Assembly: GCA_030761205.1 (NCBI GenBank)
Contig: JAULJL010000021.1
Span: forward strand, 11,699,160-11,763,159
Length of the DNA: 64,000 bases
Direction of reading: 5' to 3'
From: Fremontodendron californicum
Lineage: Eukaryota > Streptophyta > Magnoliopsida > Malvales > Malvaceae
Under the pieces are notes generated by a model. The model saw nothing but the letters and a program-made list of their open reading frames with translations, was not told where the DNA came from and ran no database searches. Shown here piece after piece: positions 25,121 through 36,270 of this stretch; within the stretch, counting starts at the first letter, position 1, and each line of letters starts with the position of its first letter. The translations under genes and the position numbers were made by a program.

Positions 25121-25124
<4 letters not shown>
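23442..25124. other. Intergenic AT-rich DNA with a degenerate MITE
   Basis: Holds an A-run and T-run pair near 23537-23600 and a degenerate TAGACCTG-family copy at about 23958-24225 (TAAATCTGTTTAACGGTCGG at one end, CGGCCCGGCCCATGAATATT at the other). The rest is AT-rich sequence with TTAATCGAATTAA-like words near 24240-24420. No gene is seen. Confidence 0.45.

Positions 25125-25156
<32 letters not shown>
25125..25156. repeat. (TA)16 microsatellite
   Basis: Uninterrupted TA dinucleotide run. Similar runs occur at 23055-23092, 28949-28986, 32451-32485 and 35351-35376. Confidence 0.95.
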
Positions 25157-25158
<2 letters not shown>

Positions 25159-25184
25159 TAGTTGAAGTCTAACTTCACTTTGAA

Positions 25185-25690
25185 AATTTTGGACATGACA
25201 CGAACATTCACGAAAAAATAATTAAAACAAAATATGAAAAAATAATATAATCAAGACACAAATACACGAATGTGTCAAAATCTATATTAAATAAATTATT
25301 AGCGTGTCAAAATTTGAAAACTTTGGACAAGACACAAACATTCACAAGAAAAATAATTAAAACACGACACAACACGAAGAAAAAAATATATAAATACGAC
25401 ACAAATACACGAATGTGTCAAAATCTATATAAAATGAATTATTAACGTGTCAAATTTTGAAAACTTTGGATAAGACACGAACATTCACAAGAAAAATAAC
25501 TAAAACACGACACAACATGAAAAAATATATATATAAATTAACATGACACAAATAAACGAATGTGTCAAATCTATATAAAATGAATTATTAACTTGTCAAA
25601 ATTTATATAAAATATATAATATCTTAAACATAATTATAACCCAAAAAAATAACACGTATACTACACGAATACAAAAATTACCATATTTAA
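25185..25690. repeat. Three tandem copies of a ~135-143-bp CACGAA repeat
   Basis: Units begin near 25186, 25322 and 25465 with TTTGGACA(A/T)GACAC, followed by AAAATAATTAAAACACGACAC, CACGAATGTGTCAAAATC and ATGAATTATTAACGTGTCAAA blocks. Related sequence is dispersed near 14160-14440, 15400-16200 and 35540-36270. Confidence 0.65.
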
Positions 25691-25883
25691 TCTAACTTTG
25701 AATATGGAACCATCAAAAGGAAATAGGCGTTGACATAAATGGATCAAAGAATAAAAACAACCTTATTTCTTTAATTTTTTTAAAAAAAAAAAAAAAAAAT
25801 CTAACCAAGCTCAAATGGTCAAGCATAATATCTAGTGAAAATACAATGGTGATGTAGCAAGAAACAAAAGTAGCAATATTCCA

Positions 25884-26260
25884 AGGGCTAGTTTCGTATT
25901 GCTGTTAGAAAAAGCTTGTGTTAAAAAAGCTTGGGTTGAAAAAGTGTGGTGAAAACTGTAATTTAAAAACTTTTCAGTGTTTCGCATTGCTGTGAAAAAG
26001 TGTTATAGAAAATTGAAATGTCAAAAAAAGATATGTTTAAAATAATAAAAGTGTAGAGATGTGAGGATAATAAAGTCATTTTATTCAAAAGCCAGCTTTT
26101 AAAGCCCAAAAGTTATATTTTTTGGCTTTTTGGTTTGCCTTTTCAAACTATGGTTTCAACAGCAGAAGCCAAATTTTTTTATCTGTTTAACATTGCGTTT
26201 GCGGTGAAAAGCAGCTTTTGACCTCAAAAGCTGTGCCAGAAGCAATGCTAAACAAGGCCT
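25884..26260. mobile_element. MITE with AGGGCTAGTTT / AAACAAGGCCT termini
   Basis: The left end AGGGCTAGTTTCGTATTGCTG and the right end AGCAATGCTAAACAAGGCCT are inverted repeats. The interior is rich in AAAAAGC and GCTTTT words. I know this terminus type from common plant hAT-like MITEs. The target duplication is not readable. A degenerate second copy lies at 28369-28747. Confidence 0.6.
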
Positions 26261-26261
26261 A

Positions 26262-26765
26262 AGTCTGAAGGCCCGCTCGATATTTGGGAGAGTTTGGACA
26301 AAAATATTAGACCCGAAATATGGGCTTAGGCAAAAAAATAAGACCCGTTTAAAAAATGAACAGGGCCTTGGCTCCAATAATTATGGCTCGAGCCCGACCC
26401 GTTTTTCATTTATATAAAATAATATTTTTTATTATATAATTTATATCATATAAAAAAATAGATATATATAATATTATAGTGTAAACATTTAAAAATATGT
26501 TAAGTTATTCATGTTTTAGAATTTAATAAAAGAAAGAAAAATCTATAAATTATTAAAAATTAAATAAAAAAGAACATATTTGTTTAAATTTTTTTAGAAA
26601 AAAATGATATGGGCGGACCTAGACAGGTTTAGACTATCCATTTATAAATATGGACGGGTCTGGACAAAATTTAAGACTCATATTTCGAACCGGACTGAGC
26701 TTGGACAAATATTTGTGATGTTAGTATTATACTTAGGCCTGGTCCGGCCCATGAACACCTCTACT
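26262..26765. repeat. Dispersed repeat ending CGGCCCATGAACACCTCTA
   Basis: GC-rich arms with GGACAAA(A/T)ATT, ACGGGTCTGGACAAA and CCGGCCCATGAACACCTCTA motifs flank an AT-rich core. A related copy spans about 29140-29636 (ends TGATTCATGAACACCTCTAA). Probably non-autonomous transposons related to the TAGACCTG family; boundaries are approximate. Confidence 0.45.
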
Positions 26766-26809
26766 CCTCATTAGGCAAAAGACCTGAGACTGAGATATCC
26801 TATAATTAC

Positions 26810-28320
26810 CCAACATTGATGCGTGATGCACTCAGAATAGTGTATCTTACTAAAATCTTGCACTAATATGATAAATTGTTTAGTAAAGTAGTAAGTAAGG
26901 GTCGAATCCACAGAGATTGTTCTTAATTTAGATGTTACTGACTTAAAATTCTAGTTCTAAAATAATAAAAGGGGGTTTTGATTGTTTGAAAGTAAAGAAA
27001 CAAGAAAAACAAGATTTAAAGAAATAAGATGAAATCAAATAAGAGAAAGTATGGTTAAGGAGTCATTCGTCACCACTAAACATCATTGAGAATCAATATT
27101 AGAATTATCAATATCAATTATCTATCAAAACTATCAACCATAGATAACAACAAGCTCTACTACTCCAATTTTTCCTTAATTCGTCACTAAATAGAATAAG
27201 CTCTCTACTTAATCTCTAACCATCAAATAACCTAGAATAAGCTCTCTAGATTCAACTTGAGAACAGTTTTATACGAGAAAGATAGGTTGATCTAAGCAAC
27301 AAACACATAAGCTCGTATTGTTCAACTTATGTTATGTTCCACATTGCAATTATCGAAAACTCTAACATAATCATTAATCACAAATTGCTACTTATGAATA
27401 GGAAATTAAGACAATTACATGGATCAAGACTCCTAAACTAGCAATAGACAATTATTAAGATCTATCTAGTTGCACACCTAAACAAATCAAGACAAATATT
27501 ATGAACAATTTTTAATAGAAGAACATAAGCAATTTTGAAAGAAAATCAATGATAGATAAAATCTGAATATCAATTACACAAATGCATAGGGCTTTGAAAT
27601 CACCCTTAACCAAAAGAAAAGTTTAGCATAACATAGGCATAGATAACATAAATTAAAAAGAAAATAAGAGAATGGAGAAGAAGAAGAAGAAGAAAAAGAT
27701 TAATAATAACCAAAACATATCTACTTTGTGGCTCAAAAGATGGTATTTATAGAGTTTTAAAATCCTGAGAATCCTTTCTTGCTATACAAGTAAGTTTAGG
27801 GGGCCAAAAATTCAATTTTGACAGGTCTCGGGGCACCTCAGCGTTGGAATTGGGCGTTGCGGCTCTGGAATTGGGTGCCGCGGCGCCAAGCTCTCTTCTG
27901 CTGCATCTTCTCAAACTTCCTCGATTGATTTGGATGACCATTTCTTGTCCGATTTGAGCGAGTCATATACCGTTGGAAAGATATTCAAGTCAGCTTCAAA
28001 AGTCAATTGGAAGTTTATTTGAATAAATACTTTAACATCATGTTTTCTTAGCAACAAGCTCCAAAGGTCAAATCTGCCTTCTTGCTTTGCACCAAAAATT
28101 TGATTTTTTTGACTTCAAATCTTCTTCCATCTTGTGATTGTGATTTTGTAAGCTCTTTACCATCATTATTGACAAGTTTTTGATTCATTCTCTTAAATAT
28201 ATCTAATATTCAAAAACATAACATAAGTAATCAAAATAAAAATAGAAAACATAACGAAAACTAAAAATAAAAAATGTATAAAATGTGTAATTTATGAACT
28301 TATCAATGCGTTTTCATCTT
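26810..28320. repeat. Probable degenerate retroelement fragment
   Basis: The segment contains TAGTAAGTAAGGGTCGAATCCACAGAGA-type sequence and a run of unique-looking, slightly GC-richer DNA. I recognise this as a motif common in plant LTR retroelements and their derivatives. No coding frame survives. ATTGATGCGT at the left and TATCAATGCGT at the right may mark the ends, but I cannot bound it firmly. Confidence 0.35.
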
Positions 28321-28368
28321 ATCACTGTTTCCAATTTCACTAACCAAAAAAAATCCAAAACCAGATTT

Positions 28369-28747
28369 AGGGTTACTTTAGCATTTCTATTGAAAAAAAA
28401 AATTGGGTTAAAAAAAAAAGTGTTTAAAAAATGTGATAAAAAATGTGTCTAAAAATTTGTAAATGTTTGATATTATTGTGAAATAGTGTTGTGAAGAATT
28501 GAAATGTAAAAAAAGATATGTTTAAAATTATAAAATTTTAGAGATGTGAAAATAATAAAATCATTCAACTTAAACGCCAACTTTTAAATCGTAAAAACAT
28601 CATTTTCTTGATTTTTTTGTTTAGATTGCCAAACTATAACTTTAAGTGCAAAAATTATTTTTTTTTACTCGTTTAGCATTACAATTACGATAAAACGCTA
28701 TTTTTAATCTAAAAATTTATACCAATAACAATGTTAAATGAGAGATT
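28369..28747. mobile_element. Degenerate copy of the AGGGCTAGTTT MITE
   Basis: Collinear with 25884-26260: TTAGGGTTACTTTAGCATTTCT at the left, a GAATTGAAATGTAAAAAAAG block in the middle, and AACAATGTTAAATGAGAGATTA at the right. Ends are eroded. Confidence 0.5.
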
Positions 28748-28944
28748 AGGCTTTTTCAAAAGCAGCAATTACCGTCCAACCAAAGTTTGCGTTCTTCAGC
28801 ATTTCCAAGTCAATGAAAGCTTTTCTCCTTCTTTGCTACCATTTTATTTGTTCTATTACTTGCTGTTGGTAAATGTTTCATTTTATAATTTTATTTTATA
28901 AAGTATCAACTTTCAGCAATTTTACGAAGTATATTAGGAAATGC

Positions 28945-28988
<44 letters not shown>

Positions 28989-30050
28989 AGAGCCTCTACT
29001 TATGTTTATGAGATTACATTTTCCTAATTACTTCATCTATAAAAATATGATTTTACTTCATATTTTGCTTTAGTCCAATACAAATTTCCTAAAAAAAAAA
29101 AAAAAAAACTTGGAGCTTCACTTGTTTATAAACAAGATCGATATTAGATCTATCCACGAACTAGATTATCTACCAGATCTATCCACGAACTAGATTATCT
29201 ACCCAAACCCGAAGATTATGAGGATTTAAATAAAAATATTAGATCTAAAAATAAATTTCGACAAGAAAATAAATCGAAAATTTGACTTCAACACTCAAAA
29301 CCCAAACTTGACCCATTTTTTAATTATATAATATATATTATTTTATATTTATATAATTTATATCATACAAATAAAAAATGTATAATATTATAATGCAAAT
29401 ATTAAAAAATATGTTAAATTATGTTTTAAATTTTAATAAAGAAAAAAAAAAGATAAAACTACTAAAACTTAAAATTAATTATATAGATGAATTTGGACGA
29501 ATTTGAACTATCCATTTACATATCTGGACGAACCTGAATAAAATTAAAGCTCGAATTATCTGTTCGGATCGAACTTAAACAAGTAAATATGATGTTGATA
29601 CTATACTCACGGTCTGATTCATGAACACCTCTAATCGATACTTATTAACAACTAATAATAATGTTTAAGTAAATCTTGTTGACTTATATGGTCGTGCCTA
29701 ACAAGCATGAATAAGTGTAAAACAAAAATTAAACATACATAAAATCAACTTATCAAACTATTGTACATCATTCATTCATATAGACTGAAATACTAAAACT
29801 AAAACTCCAGCTTGTTAGTTAAGAGGCCCGTATACCACTCAGATTGTTTGTCGAAAGCTCTCTAATAATGTTGAACCATTGAAGCAACATCATTTCAGCA
29901 TAGATTTCTGACAAAAGAGGTACAATTAGTTTTAACAAGAAAATATACGAATCATAAAATGACATCGCCGACATTTCAACAAAAGTGTTGGCCAAAGTAA
30001 GAATAGAAGGCACATCATTTAAAAATGCAAACCAAGCTCATAAATCAAAG
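28748..30050. other. Intergenic DNA with microsatellite and dispersed repeat
   Basis: Contains (TA)19 at 28949-28986, a short direct repeat ATTAGATCTATCCACGAACTAGATTATCTAC-like pair near 29150-29205, and a copy of the CATGAACACCTCTA repeat (about 29140-29636). From 29640 to 30050 the sequence is non-repetitive, with no gene supported. Confidence 0.4.
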
Positions 30051-30238
30051 CTATGTTGCTCCGACTCTTCATTTTTCTTAAAATGTCCGTGTCCGACGCA
30101 ATATTTAAACATGAGTATGGGGATATGATCCTCCAAGAATCTTCCAAATATATGGAAAAACTTTTTAAAAAAATTGAACATACCTATGTCAAACACATAT
30201 CCGTATCCGATACTCACATCCGAGTCCGAGTAACATAG
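30051..30238 (+). mobile_element. CTATGTT MITE, copy 1
   Basis: Begins CTATGTTGCTCCGACTC and ends GAGTCCGAGTAACATAG, a 17-bp imperfect terminal inverted repeat. The interior has CCGTGTCCGACGCA and ATACTCACATCCGAG blocks. Flanks AATCAAAG and CATCAAAG match at 7 of 8 positions. This is the reference orientation for the family. Confidence 0.8.
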
Positions 30239-30996
30239 CATCAAAGAGTAACACTATAAACATCCACATCATTGTGTCAAGACCCAAATAAATTTCTATA
30301 GTTCCTCAGTTGCTAAGGATACACCATATACTTAAGAACTTAATTTTATGATTATCTGCAGAATGGAAAACACCTTGGTGCTTTTTATGTTGCAGGTGTC
30401 AAAAAAACAGAAGTGTAGAAAGATATATAAGACCAAATAAAATCACTTCCAGAGGTTCTCAGAGTAACCCCACTATTAAGTTAAGAGTTGATCACTAAAT
30501 TAAGCAAAAAACTTATAGCAAGAAATCCTTTCAAGCCCAAACATTGTGAGCGTTCGTTGGCAGTTTCGAAAAGTTTGCATCTTTCAAGTCTTCCATTTGA
30601 ACACATTTGTGACAGACAGAAGGTGCACCACCCTCTAGCACAAAGGGCTATGGTCATTTTGGCAGGCATCTATAGACAGCTTTATGGTCGGTCAGTTTAT
30701 ACTTCACATGTAAACCTATCATTTACAGACCAATTTCGTGTCAAACAGATAGTATGTTCTAGGGGAAAAGGAAGAGAAAAGGAAACACGGCAATGCTTAT
30801 AAATACCCAAGACAAGATGTTACTTGACAAAACAAAATCTCATACCAAACTGCATCTCCGTCTACATTAAGGTCCAAAGCCTCTTAGACTATCTACTTAC
30901 TACACAATCACTTACATTATTCTATCTTATACATCATGCCTCGCTAGTCTTTCTCCAGCATCTTATTCATCTAGGGAGAAGAAATTGTGCCACTAC
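30239..30996. other. Unique-looking DNA, no gene supported
   Basis: Less AT-rich than its surroundings, with short frames on both strands around 30488-30802. Those frames overlap on opposite strands and match no family I recognise. It could be untranslated sequence of a neighbouring gene or an old gene remnant. Confidence 0.3.
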
Positions 30997-31172
30997 CTAT
31001 GTTACTTGGACTTGGGTGTGACGAACACGGGTATATTCAATTTTTTTCAAGATTTTCATGCATTTGGAAGGCCTTTGGAAAATCATATCCCCATACCCAT
31101 ATCCGGATATGCGTCGAATACGGGTGTCGAACGCGGGTACTTCAAGAAAAATGAAGAGTCGGAGCAACATAG
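30997..31172 (-). mobile_element. CTATGTT MITE, copy 2, perfect target duplication
   Basis: Same family in reverse orientation, from CTATGTTACTTGGACTTGG to GAGTCGGAGCAACATAG. Flanked by perfect 8-bp copies of GCCACTAC at 30989-30996 and 31173-31180, so this is a well-defined insertion. Confidence 0.9.
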
Positions 31173-31180
31173 GCCACTAC

Positions 31181-32043
31181 ATGATAGAGCATTACGGAAA
31201 AGTAACATATAGTTCAAAACCTTCTAATTCAACTATACTTCAAATATTTGTTGACAAGTACAACATAACATAGAAAATTATTGGACAACTCCAAAAACCT
31301 TGATTTACTATTTCCGGGCTTCCGGCTCCACTTCTTTGACTTTATAATGATGAAGTCATGAAATATATCTCAATTGAGCATTGACTCTTTATTTTTACTA
31401 GGTCAAATATATTTGCATCATTGCATGTTACCAAGACAATCTACTATAAGTTTTCAAAACTGCAAATTATCCACCACCATTCAAAGGAGCTTTTACAGAC
31501 TAGTTGCAATCCAAGATATTAGAAATTTCCCTCTAGAGACCTTCTGGAGCAAATGGAAGCAAAAACTTTGAAGTCCTCCTTGAGATCATCATCATAGCTG
31601 AGAATTTATCACTCATGCTCAAATGATAAAGCAAGATTAATTGCAGAAAACAATTTCTATCTCTAGTTGTCAATCATTATCCGTCGAAATATCAATATAA
31701 ATGTTTAACTCCAACAAACAGAACTTTAACCTCAAACTAGTTCAACATGAACTAGCAACAAAATTAAAGAACCAAAACGATCAATAAGTAGAAACAAGCT
31801 CAAACAAAACGATCCTTAACAAACAAAGCTGACATAACCAAACCATCACCTAATAACTACATATGAATGGAAACCATTTCTATTTTCAACATCTTTCAAG
31901 CACAAAATAGTATAAATAAGACAACACCCAACGAAACAAAACAAATAAAGAAGACCAAGAAGGATGCTACAAACACAACCATTTTCTCCTAGTTCATAAC
32001 CAATTTGTCATTTATGTATCAAATATCAAACTAGGGATACAAC
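31181..32043. other. Intergenic DNA, nothing recognised
   Basis: Moderately AT-rich, without bounded repeats, RNA genes or plausible exons. Confidence 0.4.
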
Positions 32044-32447
32044 CTATGTAACCCGGACCAGTGTTGTCAATGCGTGTGCCTAGGCGTGCCTACGCCTTAG
32101 CGCTAGATAACAAAAGCGCTCAGATCCTTTCGAACGAGCCGCATCTGATCAGACGCACGCTTGGTGCGCCTAAGCGCGCTTTTTTGTAAGGCGATAGGTG
32201 TAAAAAAAGCTCGCCTGATTGAAGTTCTCTTTAATTTCTTTAATTTTAATTTTTTTCATTAGATGTACCTTTATTAGTAAGAAAGGGCATAGTATCAAAC
32301 TCTCTACTTCTCAATATTTGAGTATTCAATAATAGACATGGGACCACAAGGAAATCATGCATATTGGGCAGCAAAAAAAATTGCATGTTTTGTAGATAAA
32401 CTGGACCACTCTTTAGAGTTTATTATCATAATTATATATCTTAAGCT

Positions 32448-32487
<40 letters not shown>

Positions 32488-32755
32488 CGTGTTACTTCAC
32501 TCAGGCGAGCGTTTTTTTTTTTTTTTGCGACTTGCGCGGTTGCACCTGAAGCAATATAAGGATTCTAGGGCCTTGCGCCCTTGACAACACTGACTCGGAC
32601 TCGAGGTGTCGGATACTGGTATGTGTCTGACACAGATATGCTCAATTTTTTTTTAAGTTTTTCCATATATTTGGAAGATCATAACTCCATACTCATGTCC
32701 AAATATGTGTTGGACATAGGTACTTTAAAGAAAATGAAGAGTCCGGGTAACATAG
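32044..32755 (-). mobile_element. CTATGTT MITE, copy 3, interrupted by another transposon
   Basis: The left end CTATGTAACCCGGAC (32044-32058) is separated from the rest (32593-32755, ending GGGTAACATAG) by a 534-bp hAT element. Outer flanks GATACAAC and GTTACAAA match at 6 of 8 positions, as expected for an old 8-bp target duplication. Confidence 0.75.
32059..32592. mobile_element. hAT-type element nested in a MITE
   Basis: The ends CAGTGTTGTCAA and TTGACAACACTG form a perfect 12-bp terminal inverted repeat. Flanks ACCCGGAC (32051-32058) and ACTCGGAC (32593-32600) match at 7 of 8 positions. Subterminal GCGTGCCTAGGCG-like and GGCGAGCG-like words are typical of plant hAT elements with this terminus. 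It carries a (TA)n run at 32451-32485 and no transposase. Confidence 0.85.
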
Positions 32756-33139
32756 GTTACAAAAATGCACAATTCGCCACCATTATCACCATCAAATTCA
32801 AGCCCAAATCATACTTTTAAACAATATAACTAATCAGATTGTCTAAAATTAAATGCACATCTGAAACTCAAATTTATCTCACATCAGATTTTACCCCAAC
32901 AAAGCAACTTCATTTCCCTCACTAAATCACCCTTCTTCATCTCTCATCACAAAAATAAACAAATATCCCACTAGAGATACAATTAATGCATATGTGCAAC
33001 AATTTTTACAATCTATTGAAGCTTAAAATCATAACATAAAACAATAGAACCAGAAAACATAGTGTACCTCAATTTCAAATGATTCCAGATTAAATTTGAC
33101 TCTAAAAAGCAACCCCATTTCTCCATTTCCACCATTAAA
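32756..33139. other. 3' flank of U11/U12-31K
   Basis: AT-rich and without repeats; presumably contains the 3' UTR of the minus-strand gene ending at 33140. No clear polyadenylation signal could be chosen. Confidence 0.4.
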
Positions 33140-33949
33140 TCAATCTTCCTCATCACTCTCATCACTAAAATAACTTGCTTTTCTTTTCACCTTCTTCTTC
33201 TTCATTTCTTCCGCCATCTCCACTTTCCTCAACCTCTCCTCCGCCGCCCCATCCACCACTGACGCCCAATTCTCCTCCTCAAACCCCTCACCACCGTCGG
33301 ATTCCTCCTCTCCCCAATCCCCACCATCCTCCCTCTTCTCTCCACCGCCACCACCTCTACGCTCTTTCTTTGGCACCGGCCTCTCCCTCGGCCCCAACTG
33401 ATTCTTCGGACACTCATAAGACAAATGCCCACTATCCCCACATTCATAACACCTAGACTTATCCTTATAAACCCTTTTCTTAATAAACTCCGGGGCTCGT
33501 CCATTATCGACCGCAATGGAAGCGCTGAGGGTTCTGCCGTTGAGTACTTTCCCGTGCATGACACTAGCCGCAGATAGCGCGTCCTCGCGGGAAACAAACT
33601 GGACGAAGGCGACCCCCTTCGAATTTCGGGTGGCGCGGTCTTTGAGGATGGTTACGCGGGCGATTTTGCCGAAGGTGGAGAAAAGAGTGTGGAGGTCGGA
33701 GTTTGTGAGGGAGTAGTCGAGGTTGGAGACGTAAATGGTTGATTTCGATGGGGCTAGACCGCCGGATCCGCCACCGCCGGCGGTAGATTTTGTGGTGGTT
33801 TGATTGGGGTTAAAGAGTTTCGAGGAGGAGGAGGAGGATGGTGGGGCGGCGACGGAGGAGTAGCGGAAATAAAAGGTTTCGTCTTCTTCGCTATCGCTGT
33901 TTTTGGTGGATTTTCTTTTAGAAGTCATGGATTTTCTTTTAGAAGTCAT
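33140..33949 (-). CDS. U11/U12-31K: U11/U12 small nuclear ribonucleoprotein 31 kDa protein
   Basis: Intronless 269-aa frame. It has an acidic/Ser-rich N-terminus with ETFYFRYSSV, one RRM (about residues 70-149, RNP2 IYVSNL at 72-77, RNP1 KGVAFVQF at 111-118) and a CCHC zinc knuckle (CYECGDSGHLSYEC, 167-180) followed by PKNQLGPRERP. The Gly/Glu-rich tail has the conserved ENWASVVD and a C-terminal SYFSDESDEED. This order is diagnostic of the plant U11/U12-31K protein (human ZCRB1), an RNA-binding component of the minor spliceosome that aids splicing of U12-type introns in the nucleus. Length is close to the Arabidopsis protein (about 260 aa). The start is ambiguous: a 21-bp tandem duplication spanning the ATG gives two in-frame starts (33949 and 33928), so the N-terminus reads MTSKRKS twice. 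Confidence 0.95.
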   Translation of the reverse strand: MTSKRKSMTSKRKSTKNSDSEEDETFYFRYSSVAAPPSSSSSSKLFNPNQTTTKSTAGGGGSGGLAPSKSTIYVSNLDYSLTNSDLHTLFSTFGKIARVTILKDRATRNSKGVAFVQFVSREDALSAASVMHGKVLNGRTLSASIAVDNGRAPEFIKKRVYKDKSRCYECGDSGHLSYECPKNQLGPRERPVPKKERRGGGGGEKREDGGDWGEEESDGGEGFEEENWASVVDGAAEERLRKVEMAEEMKKKKVKRKASYFSDESDEED

Positions 33950-35540
33950 TTTCTTTGATTTGGAAATTCTGAAGTGCAGAGTTGTTTAAGTTAGGGGTGT
34001 GCAAAAACTCGAAAAATCGATTGGGTAAATTTGACATACCATCAATAATATAATAATTATTAAATATATAATAATAAAAAATTATTTTTAAAAAAATGAA
34101 AAATAATTAATTATTAAAAAAATACAAAAACAAAATTATTTTTATAAAAAAAAATTCTCTTATTTTTTAATTTACTTTTTAATTAAAAAATAACTTTTTT
34201 TAGTTTTAAAAAATCAATTTTTAAAATTTTATATTTACTTTTTTGATTAAAAAATTTTTATTTTTTAAATTTAAAAAAAATATTTAAATATTTTATTTTT
34301 TAAATTTATTTTCAATTAAAATTTTTAAAAAATAATATTTTCTTAATTGAGGAAAAAAAATTAGATTTTTCATTATAGGCAATTTTGTTTTTACAATATT
34401 TTTTATAACAATTCCTAATTGTTCATTTCTCTTTTTCAAATAACTTTTATCTATTAGACCATTTAATAATTATGTTTTTATTAAAAGTATGTTTTTCATA
34501 TTTACTCAAATCGATTAAACCTACCGAAACCAACACAAAATCGATATAAATTGGGGTAAATTTGTTTAAAAAAAATAGATGTAAATTAACTCAGTGGTCC
34601 TTAAATTTTAGGTCGGATATCATTTTGCTCCAAAGTTTTAAAAGTATGTTATCGGTTCGATGGGTTCGTTAAAAATCAAATAAATCAATTGAACTTGAAA
34701 AATTGATCGAATTTTATACAAAAAAAATAAAATAATTGAACCAGAATTAATCAGTTTTGTTCGATCGGTTATGTCAGTTCGAATTTTGTTTTGGATTTAT
34801 AAAATTAGATAATATGATTATGGATTAGATTGGATATGGTTAATATAAATAAAAATATATCATTTATTTATTTTTTTAATTAAGTTTCTGTTTCTCGATC
34901 AATTCGGTTTGAAAAATAAAAAATCATAAATCGATTGAATAAACTTATTTAAATCAATTTATCTAATCAAATTTTATCAAAATCGATTAAACTAAATCAA
35001 TTAAAATCAATTTTGATTGATTTAATCTGTTCCCCTGACTAATGCTCACGCTTAAAACTTTCTAAGATCATTCCACTAATGTTTTCGTTACCCATGTCGT
35101 CAAGTGCTAATTGAGATGATAAGTGTTTTCTGATGTGAGGGTTGAAATTTGTAAAAATGCTTTAGTTGAAAAATTACTTTTTTCTTTTGAAATGAAATGC
35201 ATTTAAAAAAAAAAATTGGGTACTTTTCAGATTTGTGACTATATTTTTCATTGTATTTTTTTTTTTAGCTTTTTTAAATTGTCTCAATTTGATCTTAATT
35301 TTATTATGAGACTCCGTTTTAGTGTTTTTGTCAAAAAATTGAGAAACAAAATATATATATATATATATATATATATTAGATAATATTCGTGCTTCACTGC
35401 GAAATGTTATTGAATTTAAATTAATATTTTATAATAAATTTGAAAAATAAAAATAAGAGTAGTAAATATAATAATTTAGAAAAATAATAATTTTTATTCT
35501 TATACGACACATTGTTTAAAATTGAAAGTTATTTGAATAT
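33950..35540. other. AT-rich upstream region with second copy of the Mutator-type MITE family
   Basis: About 34020-34510 is homologous, in reversed or palindromic form, to the MITE at 21899-22481. Shared blocks are TTTTACAATATTTTTTATAA, GTTCATTTCTCTTTTTCAAATAA and ATGTTTTTCATATTT. Its termini are eroded and no target duplication is readable. From 34600 to 35050 there are AATCGATTAAA / TCGATCGGTT-type degenerate repeats. (TA)n lies at 35351-35376. The promoter of U11/U12-31K must lie at the left end of this stretch. Confidence 0.5.
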
Positions 35541-36270
35541 GATCAATTACATCCGACAATTTCAGATACAACATAATTATACGATACGAACATAACATAA
35601 CATGGGAAAAATAATTAAAACATGACACAAAAAATAACATGAACCCGACACAAATATACGAACGTGTCCAAATCTACATAAAACAAATTATTAGCGTGTC
35701 AAATTTTATATAAATATATAATACCTTAAATACGATTATAACAGAAAAAATAATACGAATATGATGACGCGCGACACAAATTTGTGAGTTATTTAAATAG
35801 TGTCAATTAGACTCGACAATTTCGGACACAACATGATTATACGACTCGAACACCACATGAAAAAAATAATTAAAACATGACACAAAAAATAACATGAACA
35901 TGATACCAAAACACGAACGTGTCAAAATCGACATAAAATGAATTATTAACATGTAAAAATTTATAATATTTTAAACACACAATAAAATAACAGGAACACA
36001 CAAAATTGAATCATTATAATAAATTATGCAAAATATGAGATGAATTGAGACACGACACAAATACACAAAATTTTCTCTTAGTTGGATCACTATGAAAAAT
36101 TATGCAAAATATTTGGATCAATTAAAACACAACAGGAACACATGAAAATAATAATTAAAATACGACACGACATGAAAATAACATGAACACAACACAAATA
36201 CACGAACATGTCAAATTTTACATAATATAAATTATTAATATGTAAAAATTTATATAATAAATTTATAATA
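35540..36270. repeat. CACGAACGTGTC dispersed repeat, ~256-bp tandem
   Basis: GTCAATTA(C/G)A(T/C)(C/T)CGACAATTTC recurs at about 35543 and 35800, with ACACAAAAAATAACATGAAC and ACGAACGTGTC blocks in each unit and a third degenerate unit after 36060. Related to sequence at 14160-14440, 15400-16200 and 25185-25690. Confidence 0.55.

Noticed and set aside
30488..30802. Plus-strand 104-codon frame
   Set aside because: Overlaps an equally long minus-strand frame, matches no family I recognise and has no splice partners; not called as a gene.
33175..33716. Several 60-120-codon frames on both strands within the U11/U12-31K locus
   Set aside because: They are shadow frames of the U11/U12-31K coding sequence, kept open by its biased composition.
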